NCBI RefSeq assembly: GCF_003234175.2
Contig: NZ_CP126257.1
Span: forward strand, 2,728,001 to 2,792,000
DNA: 64,000 nt
Direction of reading: 5' to 3'
DNA from: Curtobacterium sp. MCSS17_007
GTDB taxonomy: Bacteria; Actinomycetota; Actinomycetes; Actinomycetales; Microbacteriaceae
Shown here: positions 50,480-62,435 of the stretch, one piece after another
How positions within the stretch are numbered: the first letter of the stretch is position 1
How the letters are laid out: every line of letters begins with the position of its first letter
Program-made: the position numbers and the translations under genes
Notes under the pieces: generated by a model
Told to the model about the DNA's origin: nothing
The model's input: only the letters and a program-made list of their open reading frames with translations
Database searches by the model: none

Positions 50480-51479
50480 ATGATTCAGATCCGGCAGGAA
50501 CATCAGCTCAACCCTGTTTCGGAGCCCGTTAGCGCCCTTGTCGCTGTCACGCGCCCGATTCTTGTGGGGCTGCTGCACTCAATCGGTGAGGAGTATCTGG
50601 AGCCCCACGGTGGCCGAGAGGGCCTGCGCCTGAAAAACCTTGGTCGAGTGCGTAAGGCGAGCGATGGTGATTTGGGCGTCGCATTCGAGTATGCAGTGCA
50701 CGACGCAGTGATGAGGCAAGAGCCAATCATCAGTGATCGCGTCGCAACTGCACTGGGGCAGGTTTCGTATCACCGAGACAGAGCCGAAGTCGATACTCTT
50801 CGCGATCGAAAAGTCGGGTTCGAAGCAGCTCGTAGACACCAAACGCGAACTAATCACCCCTGATTCCCGAGTGCTTTCAGGAGGACGAGGCCAGCCGGTG
50901 AAGCTGCAGGGGTACATGAACCAGCTTGCGGCGGCATTCCATCGCCCTGCATCTCGTCCACAATTGCCCCGCAGTATTCAGGGCCTCTGGAAGGCAGACC
51001 TTTTCTTAGGGTCAACGGGGCGTGACCACTGGGTGGGCACCACAGTGAAAATCAACCCGTCAAGGCTGGAAGCTGCCGCGGGACTGCGGATAGCGATTGT
51101 TCCATCTTCGGCGGGAGCCTCCGATGCCGTTCGCATGGATGAACAGAAGAACCTCGTGGTGTGTCCTGTGCCTCACGACTTCAGTTTCATGCAGACCTTC
51201 TTCGAAGGCATGCGCATTGTGCAAATGCTGGTAGCGCGCGATTTCAAAATGCCGAGCGACTCTGACCTGCCAAACCCAGCGCATCGCGAAGTTGCGAGAA
51301 TCTACGTGGAGCGACGCAACTCGAAAGTCAGTGAGGTTCTTGACTCGGTCGGTGTCTTCGCCCAGCCCGAACTCCTTCATACCACCCCAGAGGACGTCAC
51401 TGCTGCCCTGTTCGAAACTGAGCAGGGACCACAGACCTACACTGTTCTCGGTCCGATGCCCCGGAGCACCTCGGATTGA
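50480..51479 (+). pseudogene. Possible PD-(D/E)xK-like protein, frame broken near a G4 run
   Basis: From ATG 50480 the frame reads RPILVGLLHSIGEEYLEP, then FEYAVHDAVMRQEP up to about 50755. There the homologous reading switches to the next frame: RITETEPKSILFAIEKSGSKQLVDTK, LWKADLFLGSTG, WVGTTVKINPSRLEA, VCPVPHDFSFMQTFFEGMRIVQ, to a stop at 51479. Removing one G at 50755-50758 gives 332 aa. A Glu (FE), Asp (KAD) and TVK in this order hint at a PD-(D/E)xK nuclease fold. Lower GC than the chromosome suggests transfer. Could be two genes, but the second lacks a proper start. Confidence 0.6.
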
Positions 51480-51646
51480 CCTTTGCAAGGTGACCCGCTC
51501 GGGGCGTCCTCTCACCCTCAGGCCGTAACTGCGAGCGCGGCGAGACAGCGGATCTCAGTAGCCAATCGATGAACGGACGCCGACGTGCCGTAGATCGGCG
51601 ATCGTAAGCAGTGTCCGCTTAGCCGGCACCGACACGACTTGCAGCG

Positions 51647-53119
51647 TCAGCGGGAAAACCGAAGAAGTTCACCTTCAACCCGGGTCTTTGGGTTCCCTTG
51701 TTTGTCCGTGCCGTTAGGGCGCGTGACGGTGGTGAGCTCGTCTTGTCCGAGTTCGTTCTCGACTTCTTCGATCAGGCTTGCACGGATGTATCGGATTGCA
51801 TCTGGGTCGATGGGGATGTCATGCAGGGCGGTCATCCGGATCAGGGCGGAGGCAAGCTTCTCACCGAATCGGAGATCGCGAGCCGTCCGGCGCTGCCCGC
51901 GCTGGCCGTGTTTCAAGTCGTTTTGCAGTGTCGCAAGGAACTGCGCGACGAGCATCTCGACATCGAACGGGGGCCGTGCGAGATTCGACCAGTCTCCTCC
52001 GCTAGCGCGTACGCAGTTGGCAATCGCGTCCACCAGCTTGATCTGTTCGTGAGGCGCACCGACGACCCAGCCGCCGAGTGCTTCCAGGGTGTTGATCAGC
52101 AGCATTGCCCGGGGCTCGAGGAACCGGGTGAATCCTGCAAGCGCTTCAATTGCTGACTGCATCGGGTTCCGGAAGGCGTCGTCGTCGAGCCACCGCTCAA
52201 ACCAGGCCTGCATGCCGTCCGGACCGAGCGCCGGCATACCGAACAGGGGGACGGGGAGCTTTACCGGATCCTGGAAGGTGCTGTACGCGGTGTCAGCGAT
52301 GAAGGCCGGCGCCCAGTCGATCGTGTCCGGTTCTCCTCGCATGTATTTCGTCGGGAACGATAGGCCACGCACGTGGTGGCTTCGCCACTCCACGCGCTTG
52401 CCGTATGCGAGAACGAGGAGGCTTCGCATCGGGTACTGCTGCCACAACAGGATCTCTGGCTGCACGTCACCGCCGAGCCACTTGGTTTCGATCACGACCT
52501 CGTTGTGGACTGTGACTCCCTCGTCGTTCTCCCGCCAAGGTGTGGTTCGCAGCACGTCGTACTGCAGGGCGGAAGCGAAGTCTTCCGCGTCGACCGTCCA
52601 CGAGACATGCTCCTTGACGCTCCGGGTGAGCACGATCTGCTCGGGGTGCTCCTGGTCGGTGTCTGCGACTTCGATGCGACCGAAACCGCTGAAGCGGGCA
52701 AGCCCGTCGATCGTTGAGTACATCTCCTCCACGGAGAGCACGGACGGAGCCAGGGGGGTTTCGAGCGCGCGAGTAATGCGTTCTTCGGCCGTTCCCGTTG
52801 GAAGCGCTTCCGGGTACTGACAGATCGCGTTTCGCGCTCTCCCTCTCGTAACGAGAATCGTGCTGCCATGTCGGCCTGTGTAGCGAACGTCCGAAAGAGT
52901 CACCGGCCCGCGGTCATCGACGAATAGGAGGTCGACGCCGCCGCGCCCGGGCTTGAGCCACTCCTCGATGACCGCGTACTGCGGTTGCCGAGGTGATGCC
53001 GGCACGGCGATTTCCGGACCCAGTTCCGTCCAAGTCAGCGATGCGGCGATGAGATCAGGGTGCTTACCGTCGCTGAGTAAGCCTGTTCGGACGTCGTTGG
53101 CTCGGAGCACGTTATCCAT
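51647..53119 (-). CDS. HEPN-domain protein, ApeA-like (candidate defence)
   Basis: 490 aa. Residues about 1-270 are beta-rich (VTLSDVRYTGRHGSTILV, EQIVLTRSVKEHVSWTV, RSLLVLAYGKRVEWRSHHVRGLSFP), resembling the N-terminal domain of ApeA anti-phage proteins. Residues about 310-430 are helical, with IEALAGFTRFLEPRAMLLINTLEAL and the HEPN-like end motif LQNDLKHG (about 398-405), close to the RNase-type R....H motif but with Gln in place of Arg. ApeA proteins abort phage infection through a HEPN nuclease. Start ATG 53119 has no clear ribosome-binding site; an amber codon lies four codons upstream in frame. A pentanucleotide repeat lies 157 bp upstream. Confidence 0.55.
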   Translation of the reverse strand: MDNVLRANDVRTGLLSDGKHPDLIAASLTWTELGPEIAVPASPRQPQYAVIEEWLKPGRGGVDLLFVDDRGPVTLSDVRYTGRHGSTILVTRGRARNAICQYPEALPTGTAEERITRALETPLAPSVLSVEEMYSTIDGLARFSGFGRIEVADTDQEHPEQIVLTRSVKEHVSWTVDAEDFASALQYDVLRTTPWRENDEGVTVHNEVVIETKWLGGDVQPEILLWQQYPMRSLLVLAYGKRVEWRSHHVRGLSFPTKYMRGEPDTIDWAPAFIADTAYSTFQDPVKLPVPLFGMPALGPDGMQAWFERWLDDDAFRNPMQSAIEALAGFTRFLEPRAMLLINTLEALGGWVVGAPHEQIKLVDAIANCVRASGGDWSNLARPPFDVEMLVAQFLATLQNDLKHGQRGQRRTARDLRFGEKLASALIRMTALHDIPIDPDAIRYIRASLIEEVENELGQDELTTVTRPNGTDKQGNPKTRVEGELLRFSR

Positions 53120-53275
53120 GACGTCAAACTATTCGGTGAGGCTCCCCCGGTCCATGGTGCCTCGATCCTGATTGGCAGCCGCGGTCCTAGCGCTGGTCAT
53201 GGCCTCGTTCATCCCAAGGAACTCGCGGACCGTCTGATGCGCGATCGGCGCAGGCGCCTGAGGCCGGCTCCGCTC

Positions 53276-53320
53276 GGCTCGGCTCGGCTCGGCTCGGCTC
53301 GGCTCGGCTCGGCTCGGCTC
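53276..53320 (+). repeat. Pentanucleotide GGCTC x9
   Basis: Nine perfect GGCTC units, preceded by one imperfect (CGCTC). Minus-strand frame through it reads (SRAEP)n and is the frame that ends four codons before the ApeA-like start. Each unit gained or lost shifts the frame, so this is a candidate slippage switch upstream of the defence-like gene. Confidence 0.9.
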
Positions 53321-53488
53321 GGCGTCAGTGTCGTCAAACCGATCGTCGACACATCCCACGTCGGGGAAGGTATGGCAGCCGTGAAGTGGGCAGAGCCTGG
53401 AGAGATCGGCACCTGGTGGTGCGGCCACATCACATTGGTCCGGCTCGGGCACCTCGAACCAAAAGGTTAGTGGCTCATGAACTACCGG

Positions 53489-53791
53489 CTACTTGCTACT
53501 GGCAGCCCCACGATCAGTCGCCGACTCCGGAACCAGAGTCACCCGCAGAGACATTTGCAATCGCGCCACCGTCGCGAGATCCGGCCACGCCAGTCCAGCC
53601 AACACGTTCGCTAACGTCTGCGGATTGACTTCCGCCGCCAGAGCAACTGACCGCAGGGACCGGGACCCGATCGCGCTCCTGAGCCGCAATACAAACTGCC
53701 GGCCGAACTCGCCCAGCGAGTTTTCGCTCGACGCTTCAGGCCATGGACTAGGACATAGGTCCACAGGCCGCGGACGGCTCACGCGCGGCAC
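53489..53791 (-). CDS. XRE-type helix-turn-helix protein
   Basis: 100 aa. Residues about 27-90 match an HTH_3 fold: FGRQFVLRLRSAIGSRSLRSVALAAEVNPQTLANVLAGLAWPDLATVARL. The N-terminal 25 residues are Pro/Ser-rich. GTG 53791 is used; an overlapping ATG is in another frame. It lies between the ApeA-like gene (same strand) and nrdF and may regulate the neighbouring accessory genes. Confidence 0.72.
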   Translation of the reverse strand: MPRVSRPRPVDLCPSPWPEASSENSLGEFGRQFVLRLRSAIGSRSLRSVALAAEVNPQTLANVLAGLAWPDLATVARLQMSLRVTLVPESATDRGAASSK

Positions 53792-53992
53792 ATCAACCTC
53801 CTACGGCCAAACAGTGCACGTATACGAGAACTGGCTGGCGCTACACAAGACCGGACACCAGGCGAAACTGGCCAGATCTATGCGTTTTCGGCCAACCACC
53901 GCGCGCTGCTGACCACATCTCATTCCTGCTTGGCCAAGTACCGGCTCGCGCATCACGAAGCCAGCGAGGCGCCCTCACGAGTCAGACCAGGA

Positions 53993-57200
<3,208 letters not shown>

Positions 57201-57217
57201 CCCCGTCTGCGGCGACG

Positions 57218-57634
57218 TCAGATCGACGTCTGCAACTGCTGCGTCCAAAATGCATCCAATCCAGTGTTGACAGCCAGCACGTCGTCCGGCGTGCCGAAGA
57301 GTTCGAAGCGGTACAGGAGCGGGACGCCGCACTTCTGCGCGATGACGTCCCCGGCGAGGCCGTAGGCCTCGCCGAAGTTCGTGTTGCCCCCGACGATCAC
57401 GCCGCGGATGAGCGAGCGGTTGCGTTCGTCGTTGAGGAACTTGATGACCTGCTTGGGCACCGCGCCCTGCCCGTTGCCGCCGCCGTATGTGGGCAGGACC
57501 AGCACGTACGGCTCGTCCGCATGGAGGAACGGGTCGTTCGGGAAGAGCGGGATGCGGTCCGCGTCACGGCCGAGCTTCTCGATGAAGCGGGCCGTGTAGC
57601 CGGACACGCTCGAGAAGTAGACGAGGCGACTCAT
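57218..57634 (-). CDS. nrdI: Flavodoxin-like ribonucleotide reductase maturation protein NrdI
   Basis: 138 aa. [41 protein letters not shown] and [17 protein letters not shown] match NrdI, which binds FMN and provides the oxidant for the NrdF metal cofactor. It ends 17 bp before nrdE. Confidence 0.95.
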   Translation of the reverse strand: MSRLVYFSSVSGYTARFIEKLGRDADRIPLFPNDPFLHADEPYVLVLPTYGGGNGQGAVPKQVIKFLNDERNRSLIRGVIVGGNTNFGEAYGLAGDVIAQKCGVPLLYRFELFGTPDDVLAVNTGLDAFWTQQLQTSI

Positions 57635-57746
57635 GTGCGCGCTCCTTGTGAGAGGTGCGGACAGCAGATCGGGGGTGGCCTGACGGAGGTGCTGCGCGCC
57701 TCCCGGCCGGCGGAGGTGCGGGTCCCGATGACGGGACCCGCACGGC

Positions 57747-57980
57747 TCACGCGAGTTCGGCGCTGAGCGTCGCGATCTTGTCGGGACGGAAGCCCGACCA
57801 GTGGTCGTCGTCGGTCACGACGACGGGGGCCTGCATGTAGCCGAGGCTCTTGACGTGCTCGAGCGCGGCTTCGTCCGCGGAGACGTCGAGCACCTCGTAC
57901 TGGATGCCCTTGTTGTCGAGGGCGCGGTACGTCGCGGTGCACTGGACGCAGGACGGCTTGGTGTAGACGGTGACGGCCAT
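57747..57980 (-). CDS. nrdH: Glutaredoxin-like electron donor NrdH
   Basis: 77 aa. Thioredoxin-fold redoxin with active site SCVQC (Cys11, Cys14) and [24 protein letters not shown]. It reduces NrdE. First gene of the operon; NrdR boxes lie about 100-145 bp upstream. Confidence 0.95.
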   Translation of the reverse strand: MAVTVYTKPSCVQCTATYRALDNKGIQYEVLDVSADEAALEHVKSLGYMQAPVVVTDDDHWSGFRPDKIATLSAELA

Positions 57981-58076
57981 GATCTCCCCTGGTTCTTGCT
58001 GGGTGTTTCGTGCTGTGGAGGGTGGTGCTGATGCCTGTGCGCAGACGAGTCCGGGAGGGGCCGCTGCGATGGCTCC

Positions 58077-58124
58077 ACACTACATCTAGTGGCTGGCTGC
58101 GGCACCGACCACAAGAGGAAGTGT
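58077..58124 (-). promoter_or_regulatory. Dual NrdR box upstream of nrdHIEF
   Basis: Box 1 ACACTACATCTAGTGG at 58077-58092 is close to the NrdR consensus ACACWATATATWGTGT. A weaker box CCACAAGAGGAAGTGT at 58109-58124 starts exactly 32 bp further on, the spacing typical for paired NrdR sites. NrdR represses ribonucleotide reductase genes when dATP is high. Confidence 0.8.
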
Positions 58125-58369
58125 TACAGCCGTGTAGTTCTCCACAAGCCCCTCCACAATGTGAACACCTCGGGGAGGCCCGTGATTCCGCCAGTCTGCG
58201 GCCGACCACCGACACTTCCCCACACCCGTGGACAGCCTCGATCCACATGTGTGGAATCGGCGCGTCGGCGTGTCGCAGAGGTCGCGCCCGAGCACCGGTC
58301 CGACCAGGTCTGTCCCCAGCACCCCCGGACGGGTGACGGCACGATCCGTCCGGTCGGTACGCTCGTCAC

Positions 58370-59575
58370 GTGAGCGCCTACGGACCCCTGCTGAAGACCC
58401 CCGGAGTCGGTCGCGTCATCGCAGCGCAGCTCACCGCACGCTTCCCGTTCGGCATGCTGTCGCTCGCTTACCTGCTGCACGTCGAGCACGTGTTCCACTC
58501 CTACGGCGCCGCGGGGCTCGTCCTCGCGACGACGAGCATCGGCCAGGCGATCGCCGGCCCGCTGACGAGCCGGTGGATGGGCAGCTGGGGCATGCGGCCC
58601 GTCCTGATCCTCACGACCGCGGTCGCCCTGGCGAGCATGGTCGTGATCGCGTTCACCACGATGCCGCTGTGGGGGTACGTCGTCGTCGGGTTCCTCGGCG
58701 GCCTGGCGGTGCCGCCCGTGCAGCCGGCGGTGCGCACGATCTACCCGAAGATGGTGACCTCGTCGCAGCTCACCCCGCTGTTCTCGCTCGACGCCAGCGC
58801 ACAGGAACTGATCTGGGTCGCCGGCCCGGTCATCACCACGTTCGTCGCGACGCAGGTCGGCACGGTCCAGGCGATCGTCGTCGCGATGGTCTTCCTGGTC
58901 GTGGGCGGCGTGTGGTTCATCGCCTCCCCCGAGCTCGGCCGCGTGCGCATCCCCCGGTCGAAGCGTGCGTTCGGCGTCGTGCTGAAGCGTCCGTCGGTGA
59001 TCGTCGCGACCCTGACCGGCCTGCTGCTCATCGGCGCGTGCTCGGCGGTCGAAGCGAGCGTCACCAGCGTCTTCGGCGAGGGCAGCCCGAACGCCGGCAT
59101 CGTCCTCGCGGTGTTCGCCATCGGGTCGCTCGCCGGCGGTCTCGCACTCGGCCACCGACCGATCTCGAAGAACACGCTCTGGGCCCGCATGTCGATCGTC
59201 TTCGTCGGTCTCGCGCTGGCGGTCGGTGGCACCGACTTCTGGTGGCTCTGCCTCGCCCTCGTGATCGCGGGCGCGGGCATCGCCCCGGCCCTCGCGGTCA
59301 TGTTCGGCTCCGTGTCCGCGACCGTGAAGTTCTCGGACACCGCCGAGGCGTACGGCTGGATGGGCACCGGGCAGCTCATCGGCGCCGCGGGCGGGTCCGC
59401 CGTCGCGGGCTTCCTCATCGACGCCAACGGGCCGACCGGCGGCATGACCGTCGGCGCGGTGATGGCCGCCGCAGGCGTGCTGCTCCCCCTCTTCACGCGA
59501 CGGTGGCTGCCCGACCTGCGCGGCCGTGATGCGAGCCCTCTGCCGGACACCGAGCCGGTGACGATCCCGAGCTGA
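58370..59575 (+). CDS. MFS transporter
   Basis: 401 aa from GTG 58370, about 12 helices. LLHVEHVFHSYGAAGLVLATTSIGQAIAGPLTSRWMG is the usual N-terminal half pattern. The C-terminal half has GQLIGAAGGSAVAGFLIDANGP. Substrate unknown. Divergent from nrdH; upstream NrdR boxes are closer to nrdH. Confidence 0.85.
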   Translation: MSAYGPLLKTPGVGRVIAAQLTARFPFGMLSLAYLLHVEHVFHSYGAAGLVLATTSIGQAIAGPLTSRWMGSWGMRPVLILTTAVALASMVVIAFTTMPLWGYVVVGFLGGLAVPPVQPAVRTIYPKMVTSSQLTPLFSLDASAQELIWVAGPVITTFVATQVGTVQAIVVAMVFLVVGGVWFIASPELGRVRIPRSKRAFGVVLKRPSVIVATLTGLLLIGACSAVEASVTSVFGEGSPNAGIVLAVFAIGSLAGGLALGHRPISKNTLWARMSIVFVGLALAVGGTDFWWLCLALVIAGAGIAPALAVMFGSVSATVKFSDTAEAYGWMGTGQLIGAAGGSAVAGFLIDANGPTGGMTVGAVMAAAGVLLPLFTRRWLPDLRGRDASPLPDTEPVTIPS

Positions 59576-59623
59576 CGGCCGGGAGGCGCGGCGCACCCCT
59601 GCCTCGATGGGCAGGATGGGTGC

Positions 59624-60442
59624 ATGGTCACCTCCTTCCCCCTCCGTGACGGCCGGACGATCCCCGCCGTCGGCTTCGGCGTCTACAAGGTCGACGACGC
59701 CGAGGCGGAGACCGCCGTCGGCACAGCGCTCGATGCGGGGTACCGCCACGTCGACACCGCCGAGATGTACGGCAACGAACGCGGCGTCGGGAAGGCGATC
59801 CGCGCCTCCCGTCTGGACCGCGACGACGTGTTCGTGACGACGAAGGTGTGGAACGACCACCAGGGGCGCGACGCGACCCTGCGGGCGTTCGATGCGAGCC
59901 TCGAGCGGCTCGGTCTCGACGCCGTCGACCTGTACCTGATCCACTGGCCGGCCGCGGCGAACGACCGGTACGTCGAGACCTGGCGGACCCTCGTCGAGCT
60001 GCGGGAGCAGGGGCGGGCACGGAGCGTCGGCGTCTCGAACTTCCAGGTGCCGCACCTGCAGCGGGTGATCGACGAGGCGGGCGAGGTCCCCGCTGTCAAC
60101 CAGGTGGAACGGCACCCGTGGTTGCCGCAGCGCGAGCTGCTGGCGTTCCACGAGGAGCACGGCATCGTCACCGAGGCGTGGTCGCCGCTCGGACGCGGGC
60201 GGCTCGTCGACGAACCGGTGCTCACGCGGATAGCGGATGCGCACCGGGTGAGCGTCGCGCAGGTGCTCGTGCGGTGGAACGTGCAGCAGGGGGTCGTCGT
60301 CCTGCCGAAGTCGGTGACGCCGGCACGCATCCGGTCGAACATCGACGTCGACGGCTTCGTGCTGACCGACGAGGACCTGACGGCGATCGACGGGCTCGAG
60401 AACGGGCAGCGCACGGGGTCGCACCCGGACGCGGTGTCCTGA
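59624..60442 (+). CDS. Aldo/keto reductase (2,5-diketo-gluconate reductase type)
   Basis: 272 aa TIM barrel. The catalytic tetrad is Asp44, Tyr49 (DTAEMYGNE), Lys74 (VTTKVWN) and His107 (YLIHWP). SVGVSNFQVPHL and VVVLPKSVTPARI are cofactor-binding motifs for NADPH. It reduces aldehydes or sugar ketones. ATG 59624 is used. Follows the MFS gene by 48 bp in the same direction. Confidence 0.93.
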   Translation: MVTSFPLRDGRTIPAVGFGVYKVDDAEAETAVGTALDAGYRHVDTAEMYGNERGVGKAIRASRLDRDDVFVTTKVWNDHQGRDATLRAFDASLERLGLDAVDLYLIHWPAAANDRYVETWRTLVELREQGRARSVGVSNFQVPHLQRVIDEAGEVPAVNQVERHPWLPQRELLAFHEEHGIVTEAWSPLGRGRLVDEPVLTRIADAHRVSVAQVLVRWNVQQGVVVLPKSVTPARIRSNIDVDGFVLTDEDLTAIDGLENGQRTGSHPDAVS

Positions 60443-60456
60443 TCCGACCGACGGGG

Positions 60457-60795
60457 TCAGCCCCGCCGGTCCTCCTCGGACTGCCACGGCAGGTGCAGAT
60501 CACCGGGCTCCGGCTCGACGTCGCCGGCGTCGTCCGCACCGCCGGTGCCGGGAGCCGCGACCACCCGGGACGGGTCGATGCCGTCTGCCTCCAGGTCCGC
60601 GTCGTCACGCTGCTGCGTCTGGGACGCGACCGTCTCCCGCTCGCTCGACGGGCTGTAGGACGTGTCGGCGGCGCGCTGCTCGCGGTCGCTCACGCCGGCG
60701 ACGTCGTCACTGTGCGCGGCGTCGCGGAGTTCGTCGTTGCGGGCACGGTCGTCGGACTCGTCGGGGCCGGGCACGTCGGGGATGCTGTCGCTCAT
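60457..60795 (-). CDS. Hypothetical disordered acidic protein
   Basis: 112 aa rich in Asp, Glu, Ser and Ala (SDSIPDVPGPDESDDRARND, SYSPSSERETVASQTQQRDDADLEADGID). No fold, signal or membrane segment. Acidic low-complexity proteins of this type are common in actinobacteria. ATG 60795 is used. Convergent with the aldo/keto reductase. Confidence 0.6.
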   Translation of the reverse strand: MSDSIPDVPGPDESDDRARNDELRDAAHSDDVAGVSDREQRAADTSYSPSSERETVASQTQQRDDADLEADGIDPSRVVAAPGTGGADDAGDVEPEPGDLHLPWQSEEDRRG

Positions 60796-60895
60796 GTCCC
60801 GCACAGTAGGCCGCGGCCCCTGGTACCGGTTCGGTCACGACGGCCGTGAGCCGGTTCCCGCTCGGGTACCGTCGTCCCGACGAAGGGGGCCGTCG

Positions 60896-61759
60896 ATGGG
60901 TCGGACGAGGGCACGGGGAGCGACGGTCGTCGCGCTGGTGGGGATGAGCACGCTGCTGCTGACGGGCTGCTCGCTGTTCGGGGACGACGCCCCGCTGCCG
61001 AAGCCGACCGGGCACGCTGCGCCGAGCGCCACCGCGACGCCGGGGCCCGTCGACGGTTCGGGTGCCGCGGACGCCACCGCGCAGCCCGTCACGGCTCCGC
61101 AGGCGGTCCCGCCGGGCACGGTGGTCGCGGAGACCGACGCCGTGTCGAAGTCCGGTGACACGTCGATCCACGTCCGCGTCGTCGCGAACGACCACGGGAC
61201 GTTCGACGCGCAGCTCTCCGGCTACCGGACGACGAACCCGCAGCCGATGGGGGTGCAGTTCCGCCGCACGGCGCAGTACGGCGACGGCGGGGACGCCCGA
61301 GCGGTGGCCGACACCCGCTGGGCGGCCGACGGGCAGCCGCCCGCGACCGTCAGCCTGGCGGACGCCGGACCGTACCCGGACTGGCTCCACACGGTCGTGC
61401 TGGTGCCGGACCAGTCCGACGGCGACGACAGCAACCGACCGTGGGTCCACAAGGCGCTGGCCATCGGCGAGTTGTCGTGGTCGATCCCGAACCCCGAACC
61501 CGACCTGCACGTGACGCTCGGCACGGCTCGCCCGGGCGCGTACGGGTACGCGTTCGACGCCGACGACGAGACGCTCCGCGGGACGACCGGCACCCCGGTC
61601 GCCTACCGGGTCAACGAGGGTGACGACCAGACGACGATCGCCGAGCGCTTCGGCATCACCGTGTCCCAACTGCGGTGGCTCAACCCCAGCATGCAGACGG
61701 ACGGCAAGGGGTGGGTGCTCGCCGGCTCCTGGATCAACCTGGACCCGGCCTCCCGCTGA
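60896..61759 (+). CDS. LysM-domain lipoprotein
   Basis: 287 aa. Lipoprotein signal (VALVGMSTLLLTGC), then a Pro/Ala/Thr-rich linker (about 32-70), a central beta-rich domain and a C-terminal LysM motif (VAYRVNEGDDQTTIAERFGITVSQLRWLNPS, about 230-275). LysM binds peptidoglycan, so the protein is anchored to the membrane and the cell wall. GAAGGGGG lies upstream of ATG 60896. It precedes ribonuclease H by 65 bp. Confidence 0.85.
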   Translation: MGRTRARGATVVALVGMSTLLLTGCSLFGDDAPLPKPTGHAAPSATATPGPVDGSGAADATAQPVTAPQAVPPGTVVAETDAVSKSGDTSIHVRVVANDHGTFDAQLSGYRTTNPQPMGVQFRRTAQYGDGGDARAVADTRWAADGQPPATVSLADAGPYPDWLHTVVLVPDQSDGDDSNRPWVHKALAIGELSWSIPNPEPDLHVTLGTARPGAYGYAFDADDETLRGTTGTPVAYRVNEGDDQTTIAERFGITVSQLRWLNPSMQTDGKGWVLAGSWINLDPASR

Positions 61760-61824
61760 GGTCCGGTGGTACTGCGCGTCCGTTACGCTCGACCAGCACC
61801 CCGCACCACCCAGGAGGCCACATC

Positions 61825-62346
61825 GTGACCATCGTCGCCGCCGCAGACGGCTCCGCCCTCGGCAACCCCGGACCGGCCGGCTGGGCCTGGTACGTCGACG
61901 ACGACCGCTGGGCCGCCGGCGGGTGGCCGCGGGCGACGAACAACATCGGTGAACTGACGGCCGTGCTGCAGCTGCTCCGCGCGACGAAGCACACCGGTGA
62001 GCCGCTGCACATCCTGTGCGACAGCCAGTACGCGATCAAGGCGTGCACCGAGTGGCTCGCCGGGTGGAAGCGGAAGGGCTGGCGGAAGGCCGACGGCAAG
62101 CCGGTCCTGAACGTCGAGATCATCAAGGAGCTCGACGCCGAGCTGCAGGGCCGGAAGGTCACGTTCGAGTGGGTCCGCGGGCACGTCGGTCACGAGATGA
62201 ACGAAGCCGCCGACGTGCGCGCCCGCGGGGCCGCGACCGCCTACCAGAACCGCACCGAGGTGCCGTCCGGCCCGGGCTGGCCGGACACGGACGTCCCGCC
62301 CGCTCCGGAGCCGGTGCAGTTCGAACCGCCCGCGACCCTGTTCTGA
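61825..62346 (+). CDS. rnhA: Ribonuclease HI
   Basis: 173 aa. Catalytic residues Asp8 (AADGSALGNPGPAGW), Glu43 (NNIGELTAVLQL), Asp66 (CDSQYAIKACTEW) and Asp130 (NEAADVRAR); the VRGHVGHEMNE loop is present. It degrades RNA in RNA:DNA hybrids. A roughly 35-residue C-terminal extension, Pro-rich, follows the core. GTG 61825 has AGGAGG. Terminator hairpin at 62385 follows. Confidence 0.95.
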   Translation: MTIVAAADGSALGNPGPAGWAWYVDDDRWAAGGWPRATNNIGELTAVLQLLRATKHTGEPLHILCDSQYAIKACTEWLAGWKRKGWRKADGKPVLNVEIIKELDAELQGRKVTFEWVRGHVGHEMNEAADVRARGAATAYQNRTEVPSGPGWPDTDVPPAPEPVQFEPPATLF

Positions 62347-62384
62347 CGGGCTGGACGACGACGGGGCTGGACGACGACGGGGCT

Positions 62385-62433
62385 GGACGACGACGGGCCC
62401 GGGCGGTGACACCGCCCGGGCCCGTCGTCGTCC
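62385..62433 (+). terminator. 23-bp stem terminator with 16-bp repeats
   Basis: 62385-62407 and 62411-62433 are perfectly complementary (23 bp, 3-nt loop), one of the strongest stems in the window. Upstream, bases 62351-62398 are three units of a 16-bp direct repeat beginning CTGGACGACGACG, the third of which forms part of the left arm. It lies between convergent rnhA and DUF6458 genes. Confidence 0.8.
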
Positions 62434-62435
62434 GC

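Noticed and set aside
53276-53320. CRISPR-like array
   Set aside because: The unit is 5 bp without spacers, and no cas genes are present.
53129-53452. ORF with (SRAEP)n through the GGCTC repeat as a real protein
   Set aside because: No ribosome-binding site or homology-like region; the repeat is better treated as a DNA feature, though a switch role is kept as a finding.
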